Virus record (IMG/VR): IMGVR_UViG_3300028859_000032
Location: 1 to 45,679 of that record
Source of the DNA: a virus
Reading direction: 5' to 3' (one strand)
DNA: 45,679 nucleotides
Shown here: in pieces, positions 16,165 to 24,400 of the stretch
Layout: every line of letters starts with the position of its first letter
Numbering within the stretch: the first letter of the stretch is position 1
The notes under the pieces: model-generated
The model's database searches: none
What the model saw: only the letters and a program-made list of their open reading frames with translations
What the model was told of the DNA's origin: nothing
Made by a program: the position numbers and the translations under genes

Positions 16165-16458
16165 TTATTGATTCAAAAACTCTTTAAACTCATTACATGT
16201 CATGTTCAGTCTTTGTGGAAAAGTATCTCCCACGAATTTAACGAAACAATTTCCCTTATCTTCCGTAAAATAAATGATTTTGGATCTCGATATAGATATC
16301 TCAATTATATCCTTGCAATCTTTCGAATCTTCTACCGCGATACATCCATATGAATAAATGGTTAGGATCTCTGGACGGTGCTTTTCTGGCTGAGAAGCTT
16401 CCTGGATTTTAATTAAAGAGCACCCAGTCATTAACAATAATAGTAGCAAATATTTCAT
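16165..16458 (-). CDS. Predicted lipoprotein
   Basis: The protein has 97 residues. The frame could begin at a TTG three codons earlier, but the ATG at 16458 has AAGGA at good spacing and starts a classic lipoprotein signal: MKYLLLLLLMTGC, with lipidated Cys at residue 13. The mature domain has four further cysteines (YSYGCIAV, DCKD, NCFVK, TCNEF), compatible with disulfides outside the cytoplasm. I do not recognise the family. Superinfection exclusion or an envelope function is inferred. It is the last gene before the structured RNA segment. Confidence 0.65.
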   Translation of the reverse strand: MKYLLLLLLMTGCSLIKIQEASQPEKHRPEILTIYSYGCIAVEDSKDCKDIIEISISRSKIIYFTEDKGNCFVKFVGDTFPQRLNMTCNEFKEFLNQ

Positions 16459-16470
16459 ATAAGTCAATCC

Positions 16471-16692
16471 TTATGTCCGCATATCAAAGACTTTTTTAAT
16501 TGCCAATGAAGCTTTATGTGCCATTGCAGTGCCCCAATTATGCTTTGCATTGTCGTAATAGTGTGGTTTAACACCAAGTTCTTTTGTTAGGTCAATCATC
16601 TCATCTAAAAGATAGCTATTTTCTCTTTTGAGTTTTTGAATTTGAATTTTTAATTCGCCGATTTCTTTACACAAGTCTAATTTTGTTGTCAT
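16471..16692 (-). CDS. Small protein with N-terminal coiled coil
   Basis: The protein has 73 residues. Residues 8-40 form a leucine-zipper-like coiled coil (ELKIQIQKLKRENSYLLDEM). A short C-terminal part follows (YYDNAKHNWGTAMAHKASLA). The ATG overlaps the stop of the membrane protein before it (ATGA), so the two are translationally coupled. A membrane protein coupled to a coiled-coil protein could be an envelope pair, but no family is recognised. Confidence 0.55.
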   Translation of the reverse strand: MTTKLDLCKEIGELKIQIQKLKRENSYLLDEMIDLTKELGVKPHYYDNAKHNWGTAMAHKASLAIKKVFDMRT

Positions 16693-16904
16693 TTTAATAC
16701 TTCAAATATGCCATACATTAAAGCGGCCATCATAATAAAAACCCCAAGAAAACAGGCGTTAACACCTATAAAGAAGAGTTTTTGATGTTTCTTTATACTA
16801 AAATTTCTAGCGATTAAAAAATAAAGCATCAAAGATGAAGAGAATATCAGTCCAGAATAGGCCAGAATTTCTCCAATTGAAAATGCTATTTTAACGCTTT
16901 CCAT
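16689..16904 (-). CDS. Small two-helix membrane protein
   Basis: The protein has 71 residues and two clear hydrophobic helices (about 9-31, ILAYSGLIFSSSLMLYFLI, and about 44-68, FFIGVNACFLGVFIMMAAL) joined by a basic loop (KKHQK). Two-helix proteins of this size in phages include holins, but the location inside the replication block, just after the recombinase gene, is not a lysis cassette. The function is unknown. Confidence 0.6.
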   Translation of the reverse strand: MESVKIAFSIGEILAYSGLIFSSSLMLYFLIARNFSIKKHQKLFFIGVNACFLGVFIMMAALMYGIFEVLK

Positions 16905-16907
16905 GAT

Positions 16908-17810
16908 CTAATACTCTCCGCGAAGAGATTTCTTGTAAGATTCCAAAGCTTCAGGGGTATCTAAAATACCGATATCGACTACCGATACATCTTTAACGAT
17001 AGTACGACCATGGAAGTGACCTTTGTGAACTGTATATCGAGTAGTACGACCAATTTGCTGCTCTTCGTTTTTGATGTTACGAGTAATCTTTGCGCCCTTT
17101 TTGGTGATCAAAATTAAAGTTGAAAAAAAACTAAGTTCTTCTCCACCCTTAATAATGAGTTCTGGTTGCTCATATTTACTCTTAGGTTGTGTCATATAAT
17201 AGTGATTAATAAACACACAAGCAAGTTCAGTTTCCTTAATTGCTTGTCTAAGACGACGAACGTTCTTGTTATTTAGTTTAGCTTCGACTGCAACGTGAAA
17301 GTCACCAGCTTCGGAATCCATGATAGATTCTGGCACTGAGGCCGCAACTGAGTCCCATACCATCATAAGGGGTCCGGCAAAACCTTCTTCTCTAAGAGTT
17401 TTGGCTTCAGTCAAAATCTTCTCAATAGCATCCCAAGCTTCTTCTAGGTTCTCAGTAGGGGTCACCAAAACTTCTTTTGGTTTTCCGCCCATTAACGCAA
17501 GTCGGCTCATAGAGAATTTATGCTCTGAATCAATCAAAAACACTACACCACCCATTTTTTGGCACTGTACCATGCCCTCCATAATCAAGGTGGTTTTACC
17601 AGAATCTGGCTTGCCAATGACTTGGGTAATGTGGCCACATGGAAAGCCGTCTCCACCAGTCCCTTCTTTAAAGAAGGGTTTAAGTGGAATCCATGATTTA
17701 ACCTGAAGTAGCTCTTCGCCTTCTCCATAGGTCTTTACTAATTCTTTACCTGCACTATCATTTAATCGATTACGAATACGATCAATTAAAGATTCTTCTT
17801 GCTTTGCCAT
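16908..17810 (-). CDS. RecA/UvsX-type recombinase
   Basis: The 300-residue protein would catalyse strand exchange for recombination-dependent replication and repair. Walker A is GKPDSGKT (66-73), the catalytic glutamate region is LIDSEHKF (92-99), Walker B is LMMVWDS (148-154), and the loop region is NNKNVRRLRQAIKET. The compact length is closer to phage UvsX/Sak4-like proteins than to bacterial RecA. It follows SSB and a UvsY-like candidate in the same direction. Its ribosome site overlaps the end of a decayed HNH gene. Confidence 0.85.
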   Translation of the reverse strand: MAKQEESLIDRIRNRLNDSAGKELVKTYGEGEELLQVKSWIPLKPFFKEGTGGDGFPCGHITQVIGKPDSGKTTLIMEGMVQCQKMGGVVFLIDSEHKFSMSRLALMGGKPKEVLVTPTENLEEAWDAIEKILTEAKTLREEGFAGPLMMVWDSVAASVPESIMDSEAGDFHVAVEAKLNNKNVRRLRQAIKETELACVFINHYYMTQPKSKYEQPELIIKGGEELSFFSTLILITKKGAKITRNIKNEEQQIGRTTRYTVHKGHFHGRTIVKDVSVVDIGILDTPEALESYKKSLRGEY

Positions 17811-17811
17811 T

Positions 17812-17922
17812 TTATTCTCCTAAAAATTCTGCTAATTGAATTCTATTGTTATTCTTTTTCCCATAAAATTTATGGAATTTATTATGACATTTTTTACATA
17901 AACAAATTCCATTGGATATGTC
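17812..17922 (-). pseudogene. Remnant of an HNH endonuclease (C-terminal end only)
   Basis: A minus-strand frame bounded by TAG and TAA reads 36 residues, including NGICLCKKCHNKFHKFYG and ending RIQLAEFLGE. The C-x-x-C followed by H-x-x-x-H is the typical zinc/HNH tail of phage homing endonucleases. There is no start codon and no N-terminal half. It fills most of the otherwise unexplained 142-base gap between the UvsY-like gene and the recombinase, which suggests an old homing gene deleted down to a stub that now supplies the recombinase leader. Confidence 0.6.
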
Positions 17923-17952
17923 CTAATATTATTTTTACTTGTTTTTCTTTAA

Positions 17953-18327
17953 TCACATTTCTTTCCTGCGATCACTTCCAAGTTGTATTACCATATCCTT
18001 TTTAGCCTTCATAGAATCAACGGCACCTTCCCAAGTAGTAGCGTCATGTTCGGCTTTAATAAGCTTCATCTGAGCACTTACTACATCTGGATGGGAGTCT
18101 ATTTCAGCTTCTAGACTTTTTTCGCTATGTTTGGTTGAGGTATCACTTTTAATTCCTTTATAAACAACTGCCCTGGTCTCTTTAAGTTTTGCTTTGGCAA
18201 TATCTCGTACAGACTCTACTTTGGCCTTATACTGATAGTACCTAAACAATAGCCCTGGCAAATATCTAAATTCAGAGGTAAGGTTGTGAATATCAACCGA
18301 TAGATCTGTTTCTGGATTTAAGTCCAT
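17953..18327 (-). CDS. Helical protein, possible recombination mediator (UvsY-like)
   Basis: The 124-residue protein is almost wholly helical. The segment YYQYKAKVESVRDIAKAKLKE followed by KHSEKSLEAEIDSHPDVVSA and a terminal RRKEM resembles small phage proteins found beside UvsX/RecA genes, which load recombinase on SSB-coated DNA. It sits exactly between the SSB and recombinase genes. The assignment rests on context and general pattern, with no diagnostic motif. Confidence 0.5.
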   Translation of the reverse strand: MDLNPETDLSVDIHNLTSEFRYLPGLLFRYYQYKAKVESVRDIAKAKLKETRAVVYKGIKSDTSTKHSEKSLEAEIDSHPDVVSAQMKLIKAEHDATTWEGAVDSMKAKKDMVIQLGSDRRKEM

Positions 18328-18335
18328 AGAACTCC

Positions 18336-19406
18336 TTAAAATGGAATGTTAGAATTAGATTCGTTAGGATCGATTCCGATTTCTTTTAACCAGTCTTCGT
18401 GGCTTTGCTCAGCAGCTACAGGGGTAGTAAGAACTACTGCTGCGGGAGCTTGAACAGGAGCTGCCTGTACTGGAGAAGCCATATTAGTGGCTGCGCGTAC
18501 AGTTGTTGATGTCGCAGTTACCGGAGTAGGAGTTGGTGCCGACTCTTGAGGTTGTGCTGCTGGAGCAGGCGCAGCTTGTGCTGGAGCTGCTGCAGGACCA
18601 GATTTACGGGCATCGCGTTCTGATTTCCAACGATTATCGAAAAGCTCGTTACATACCGCAGTTTTACCAGTTGCGATATCTGCTGAAGCAACAATTCGCG
18701 CTACTTCATCTACAGTAAGCTTTGGAGCAATTTTGCTTAAATCTTGAGCTTCGCGTTCAATTTTAGCAAGAAGCTCTGGGGTAATTTTATGAATAACATC
18801 TCGCTCAACACGACCGTATTCTGGTGAATCGATTTGTTCTTTGTAAACACTTACTTTAAAAGTAGTTGCATTACCAGATCCTGTGCGAGTAAACACGAAA
18901 TAGCGACCATTATCCAAAGAAAGTGGATCTACGCCTTTTTCCATAAGTTTTTCGATTTCGATATCAAGTAATTCTTTAGCGGAAATTCGAAGTTTCAATG
19001 TACCGATATTTCCCTGGAGATCAACCACATTCATATGGAAATTGTTATCAATACTGTAGGTCCCTCCAAATCCAACCAAAGTATTAAGCTTGGCGACTAA
19101 ATCGTCATTCTTTTCTTCTTTAGCCTTCGCAAGTTTTGCTTTTAAATCCTCAATGCGTTTCACTGCCGGATCTTCGATCTCAATAACCTTATTGCGTTTA
19201 ACTTGGACACTTTGAAAGGGGCGAACTTTTCCTTCTGAAGTCTTGTACCCGAAAACAATTGAGTGGTACTTAGCCCAGTCCCTAGGATTGTTTGTGAATT
19301 GAGTCAAGGCTGGAATAATGCGGAACACCACATCTCCATCTTTCTGACTATAATAGTTTTTCTTTGCGAACTCTTTTTTACCATACTCTGCGCTTAATAC
19401 ACCCAT
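18336..19406 (-). CDS. Single-stranded DNA-binding protein, gp32-like
   Basis: The protein has 356 residues. The N-terminal half (about 10-225) has the aromatic- and basic-rich beta pattern of gp32-like SSBs (YYSQKDGDVVFRIIPALTQF, NPRDWAKYHSI, KVRPFQSVQVKR). A long Ala/Pro linker (about 270-335) follows. The protein ends in an acidic, hydrophobic tip (WLKEIGIDPNESNSNIPF), the usual protein-interaction tail of SSBs. It would coat ssDNA and recruit polymerase, helicase and recombinase. The usual gp32 zinc motif is not seen. Confidence 0.65.
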   Translation of the reverse strand: MGVLSAEYGKKEFAKKNYYSQKDGDVVFRIIPALTQFTNNPRDWAKYHSIVFGYKTSEGKVRPFQSVQVKRNKVIEIEDPAVKRIEDLKAKLAKAKEEKNDDLVAKLNTLVGFGGTYSIDNNFHMNVVDLQGNIGTLKLRISAKELLDIEIEKLMEKGVDPLSLDNGRYFVFTRTGSGNATTFKVSVYKEQIDSPEYGRVERDVIHKITPELLAKIEREAQDLSKIAPKLTVDEVARIVASADIATGKTAVCNELFDNRWKSERDARKSGPAAAPAQAAPAPAAQPQESAPTPTPVTATSTTVRAATNMASPVQAAPVQAPAAVVLTTPVAAEQSHEDWLKEIGIDPNESNSNIPF

Positions 19407-19415
19407 ATTTTCTCC

Positions 19416-19592
19416 TTATTTTAAAATTTTAACTGCCAAAACGATTGTTGAAACAACACCAACGAACATTAAAAATCTTGCTAGTCCAATACCCAAAGTT
19501 GCCTTAAAAGCGGTCATAAAAGGAGCTTTAGAGGCTGTAGCTAATGCAGCAATTACTGGCGTCTCTAGGTCAATTCTATTATTGTTATCCAT
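19416..19592 (-). CDS. 58-residue single-pass membrane protein
   Basis: A minus-strand ORF from ATG to TAA fills the gap between the SSB gene and the gene at 19599, with AGGA upstream. The polar N-terminus (MDNNNRIDLETP) is followed by a helical stretch and one strong membrane helix (FLMFVGVVSTIVLAV) ending in KILK. The codons fit the gap precisely, leaving only the SSB ribosome site. The function is unknown. Confidence 0.65.
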   Translation of the reverse strand: MDNNNRIDLETPVIAALATASKAPFMTAFKATLGIGLARFLMFVGVVSTIVLAVKILK

Positions 19593-19598
19593 ATATTC

Positions 19599-20372
19599 CT
19601 AAATCTTGTTGCGAATTGAAGTCAATGTTTCGCCAACAGTTTGTTCATTAACAGTCTTTAGCACAAAAGCGCCAGGAAGAGCTTGTAATGTTTTTGATGC
19701 TTTACCAGCCACTACCACAAAGGTCTTCGTTTTAAGACGTGTAAGGTTCTTTTGAAGATCTAAAGCAAAAACTTCATCGCTAGTGTTCAAAAGAACTGGC
19801 GTAATAGATCCAGAATGCTTCTTCTCTAGAGCCTTTTCTGCAATTGAACTAATAGCGTCTAAACCAACAACTTCTGATCCGATTTGATCATTAATAGCTT
19901 GTTTGAGTAGACCTGCAAGTTCTTCGGTATTGCTTACTGCTCTATTGTAGCGTTCATCAAACTTGATCTCCATAAGAGAGTTTCGGCTGATACCAATTTC
20001 TAAGGCTTTATCGTACAAAGCATTATTTGCAATATTAAATAGGTATTTAGTAGATTCACGACCAAACAATTTAGAGTCTACACGAGAAGCTAAGTCACGA
20101 TATAAATTGTCTGGGTCTACAGAGAAGCAATCAAAATCAGGATTTGAAGCCACCTCATTAAATGTGCTACGGCCAGCTCCAGTTAAAATGATAAAGAAAG
20201 TAGACTCAATGAGAGCTTTCTTGTAATCTGTCTTAAGTTGCTCTAAACGATCAACCGCAGCGCGTTTCATACCTTCACGACCACGAAATGTACTCTCGTT
20301 TCCTAGAGTAAGATCTAATTGAGCTGCTGGCAGCGTTTTTTCGATTTCTTGAATGATTGAGCTTAATGACAT
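19599..20372 (-). CDS. Hypothetical protein of the replication block
   Basis: The 257-residue soluble protein has mixed alpha/beta character. Notable stretches are FFIILTGAGRSTFNEVASNP (59-78), long helices at about 85-180, and a C-terminal alternation (KTFVVVAGKASKTLQAL). I recognise no domain. It has a good GGAG ribosome site. It lies upstream of the SSB and recombinase, so participation in DNA metabolism is possible but unproven. Confidence 0.6.
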   Translation of the reverse strand: MSLSSIIQEIEKTLPAAQLDLTLGNESTFRGREGMKRAAVDRLEQLKTDYKKALIESTFFIILTGAGRSTFNEVASNPDFDCFSVDPDNLYRDLASRVDSKLFGRESTKYLFNIANNALYDKALEIGISRNSLMEIKFDERYNRAVSNTEELAGLLKQAINDQIGSEVVGLDAISSIAEKALEKKHSGSITPVLLNTSDEVFALDLQKNLTRLKTKTFVVVAGKASKTLQALPGAFVLKTVNEQTVGETLTSIRNKI

Positions 20373-20374
20373 GT

Positions 20375-20623
20375 CTATTTCTCCGTTTTGATTCCAAAAT
20401 GTTTTCTAATTTGGTCGGCATTCTTGATACTTTTTGAAAAAGCGTCTGCCTGTTTTTTTCCGAACAATGAATCTTCAAAGTTCTTTTGTATCATGAGATT
20501 TGGATTTTTACAAGAAAATTCTACGAAAATCCTTCCACTCATTAAATTTTTGCTAACTTTAAGGAAAGTATCTGTATCAATTTCCTTACTTTTTATTAAC
20601 TTAAAGTCTTCTTTAAAATCCAT
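20375..20623 (-). CDS. Small hypothetical protein
   Basis: The 82-residue protein is basic and soluble (DFKEDFKLIKSKEIDTDTF, LFGKKQADAFSKSIKNADQI). No motif or family is recognised. It ends 2 bases before the start of the 257-residue protein and probably shares its transcript. A longer frame in another phase over the same bases (20275-20478) has poor composition and is treated as a shadow. Confidence 0.55.
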   Translation of the reverse strand: MDFKEDFKLIKSKEIDTDTFLKVSKNLMSGRIFVEFSCKNPNLMIQKNFEDSLFGKKQADAFSKSIKNADQIRKHFGIKTEK

Positions 20624-20662
20624 CTTTATTTATCCTATTCCTATTTTATTCTTAATGCAACC

Positions 20663-21403
20663 TTATTTTTTTAGAATACACTGATTTTTATTTTCTGCAA
20701 GAATTTTTCCTGTGGCAATCGCAGTAGCCTGTGAAGTTCCGCTGAGAGTAATACCATAAGCTTCAACGTTTTCGCCTATTTCCCATCTATTTACGAAATT
20801 CCCATGATTGGACCATTTTGATGGGATGCCATATTTATCTGTAGAACCTACAACAACAATTCGTTTATCGTACATTGCGGGATAGTAATCTTCATCGCCA
20901 GAACCAATTTTTTTTCCGTCATTACCAGCTGCAGCAATAAATTTGCCGCCTCTATTTAAGAATCTTGTAACTGCCATTTGCTCTTCTGGATCTGAATCTG
21001 GGCCGCCACCTGAATAGTTAATGATATCTGCGCCAATTTGATCGTTAGCAAAATTAATTGCTGATATGCTAGCCCTTAAGTTTTGATGGTTAGTTTGATC
21101 TTTTGAATAAAATTTAAGAATAACAATGCAATAATTTACATTAAATTTATTGGCGTAATCCTCAATAATACCGACAATATTGGTACCATGACCAACCGTA
21201 TCTACGGGTATAAAACTGTCTTCACCTATATATCGTAGGCCCTTTTTGGTAAAATCTTTATGGCCCCAATAACATAGATTAGCATCTTTTGGAAGTTTGT
21301 TGTACCCAAAGCCCGTATCGATTACCGCGATTTTAACTTGTCTTTTAACGCATTCCGCGTATGCTGAAGAACAAAATAGGGCTAAGATAAGGGCCAATTT
21401 CAT
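20663..21403 (-). CDS. Secreted subtilisin-like serine protease (S8 family)
   Basis: The protein has 246 residues. A signal peptide (MKLALILALFCSSAYA, likely cut before E17) is followed by a compact subtilase domain with no propeptide. The full catalytic set is visible: D29 (AVIDTGFG), H72 (GHGTNIVGI), the oxyanion N161 (AAAGNDG) and S224 (SGTSQATA). Four cysteines may form disulfides. It should act outside the cytoplasm, perhaps on envelope proteins during lysis, on rival receptors or on virion proteins. A secreted subtilase embedded among replication genes is unusual. Confidence 0.85.
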   Translation of the reverse strand: MKLALILALFCSSAYAECVKRQVKIAVIDTGFGYNKLPKDANLCYWGHKDFTKKGLRYIGEDSFIPVDTVGHGTNIVGIIEDYANKFNVNYCIVILKFYSKDQTNHQNLRASISAINFANDQIGADIINYSGGGPDSDPEEQMAVTRFLNRGGKFIAAAGNDGKKIGSGDEDYYPAMYDKRIVVVGSTDKYGIPSKWSNHGNFVNRWEIGENVEAYGITLSGTSQATAIATGKILAENKNQCILKK

Positions 21404-21435
21404 ATTATATATGATCTCACTAATTTAAACAAAAG

Positions 21436-24400
21436 TCAAGCTTCGATGAAAATTTCCTCAATGACCGCAGGATCTCCGCTGCCTTGACGTTTCTTCATAA
21501 AAAACATACAGATATTCCCCTTTTTAAGATCTTTTGGGTACTCTAATTTCTTTGAAAAATAATTAGGCCACATAACGTGTTCTTTAACATACCCATCTAC
21601 ATCAATAATTACTTTTAAAGCTTGTTTAGTGTTTTGGCTATAATCAAATACGCTCGTGCCGACTACATACCCAAATACTGCAAAATCCATGTCTTTGGTT
21701 GATTGTTCTGGTGTCTTTTTGTCAATCTGTTCGAATTCTTCTCCGCCTAATAGGATTACGTGATCCCCGTCTTCAAATTTTAACGGAACATAAGGATCTG
21801 CATGGCGCTTCCCTCTTCCTTTTTTGGTCATTACTGCTCTCTTAAAAGTAGCTTGACGATCCATAAGAGAAGAGTGGCTCATGCCAAGGTTTCTTAGGCC
21901 AACCAAAAGACTTGGCAGGATTGATTTTTGGATTGCTGCATTCTTTAAAGGATACTTTTCAATTTCCAAATATTCTGGCTTGATTTCACCTTTCTTAGGA
22001 ACTTCAATCCGACTTTTCTTGCCTTCGGCCTTAGCCTTAGCAATTTTCTTATTAAACTTGTTGGTCTCAAGAAGATCCTCAAACACTTGCATTTTTTGCA
22101 ACAGTCCAAGTTTTGGGGGAAATAATGAATCGAGAACTCCTACATGGATGAGCTTTCTCGTTACGGAATCTCCTGCCACTTCCTTATTAACAAAATCTTC
22201 AATATCCTTATAGGGCCTACCTTCTACGATTGGATCGATAGTGGCAGAGGCCATCCCTTTGATAACACCAAGTTTTGCTCTAATTTTTCCGTTGGCGTAA
22301 TCGATTTCCATCTCATCTGTTGAGAGATTAATGTCTGGAGCAGCAACCAAGTGTTTGACGTGGGGCCAGAGCTTACCGGCAATCTCTTTGTTCTCAGCAT
22401 TAGTAAGAACCGCAGCCCAAAATTCTAAGCTGTAATGGTGCTTCAGGAACATGCAAGCGTATGTGATAAACGCATACGACACACCATGAGATTTATTGAA
22501 AGCGTACCGTCCAAAGGTCACAATACGATCCCATAGCATCTGAGCTTCATCCTCAGTGATCTTATTGGACTGTAAGCACCCATTAATGAAGTCTGGCTTG
22601 ATCTTTAAGATAGTAGCGCGTTTCTTTTTACCGATTGCTTCCCGCAAGTTTTCGGCAGCAGATCCAGAGAATCCGGCCAACTGCTTTGCGATTTTGGTGA
22701 CCTGTTCCTGATAAACCAATACGGAGTGAGTTTCTGGGATCAATTCCTTAAGAATAGCGACATCCTTGTATTCACCACCATCACGTCTATGAATATACTC
22801 TTCGGCCATATTACGCCCGGTATCTTCATTTACATAATCGAGTGGGCCCGGACGAACCAATGAAAGGATGATCGAAAGGTCCTCGATACTCGTAGGTTTG
22901 ATACCTTTAACGAAGGGAATCATCGAACTTGTGTTAATTTGAAAACATGATTCTGTGTTCCCATCCCATACACTTTCGTAAGCCTTTGAATCACTTGGTA
23001 AATTCCAAATATATGTTGATTCCCCATTATGAGAAAAGTGGCCCGTCTTGTGTTTTTCTTTATTCTTCTTATTAATCAAATCTAGGCAAACACGGATATC
23101 TTTAAGTTGGCTGATGACTAGGAAGTCATATTTGATGAGTCCGGCCTTCTCTGCCTCTGTAGCTTCGTATTGAATGACATTATCGTCTTTGGTCGGAACA
23201 ATTTCTGAAATTGGTTTGTCTGCTATGATAAATCCACATGCATGTTTTGAGAACGATCTAGTAATCCCAAGTGATTTTTTAACAATATCCCATTCTTTGG
23301 GTCTTTCTATCGCATATTTCCGTAATGGCTCTGAAGTTTCAATTAGACCATCAATATGGTTACCGTCCTCGTCTTCCATACCAAAAATGAATTGCTCGTC
23401 TGTGATGCCCTGACCTGCGTCTGGTAGCGATTTAGCGAAGACTTCAATGGACTTCTCGACTGATCCATTAATGTATCGGTTTGTGTCTTTAATGGCAGAT
23501 TTAAGCCTAGTTTTTCCTCTCGTACTGATCTGGGCAGCCTTATTGCCCCAACGATTATAAAGATAGCCACTTTTACCATCTTCGCCTACTAAAAGATCCC
23601 TGGATTCCAAATCGGAGTCAATATCGGCAAGCTTAAGAGCTTTAATCCGATCCATTGAATAGAACCGATTGAAACTCAAATCAAAATCAAATGGATTGAC
23701 TTTAGTGATACCCATTACGTAACACACTAGACTTCCAGCAGCACTTCCTCGCCCTGGACCTGTTAGTCTACCATTTTCTTCATAGTAGTTAAGAACATCA
23801 TGCTTAGGAAGAAAATATGGTGAAATGTCAAAAACGCCATTTTTAGAGAAAACTTCCATTTCTTCTTTAAGTCTCGCAACCCAAATAGGATTGTCCCATC
23901 TCATTAGGCCCTTTTTCTTAATAATATCTATGCATTTTTTGGCAGGATTTTCACCGCTATCAGCAAGACGCCATTTGTACTTGAGTTCAAATTCATCAAA
24001 GTTTTTGGCCCATTCATTGTTTCCATTGAGAATGGAGGCGCATTCATCTGATGTAAGTCCAAGATTTGTTGTGAGGTAGGCTTCAAATTCAGTATCTGAT
24101 TTCATATGCAGACTAGACTTTAGCTTATTTTTGCCACCCAGAACCATGGTCTGAACGATATGGTCTTCTTTGTCTGAATAAAAGGCGTAATCTGAAACCA
24201 ATAACTTGATCCCATGCTTCTTGTTCATTTCAATGAAAAAACGATTGATATTTAGGGTTACGTCCACAGGCAAAGGGAGAAATCCGGTATGGGCTGTCAC
24301 TGCTCCAATTTCTTTGTCCACTTCATAAAAAGTACTTCCGACCACTTTCGACTTAATAAGAAAATGACCGCTTCGTTCCACTAAGTCCCCTGCTTCAATC

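Noticed and set aside
17320-17706. 128-codon plus-strand ORF within the recombinase gene
   Set aside because: It is antisense to Walker motifs of the recombinase and has no supporting signals.
17923-17952. Upstream part of the HNH remnant
   Set aside because: A TAG interrupts the frame and the remaining 30 bases before the neighbouring gene show no HNH similarity.
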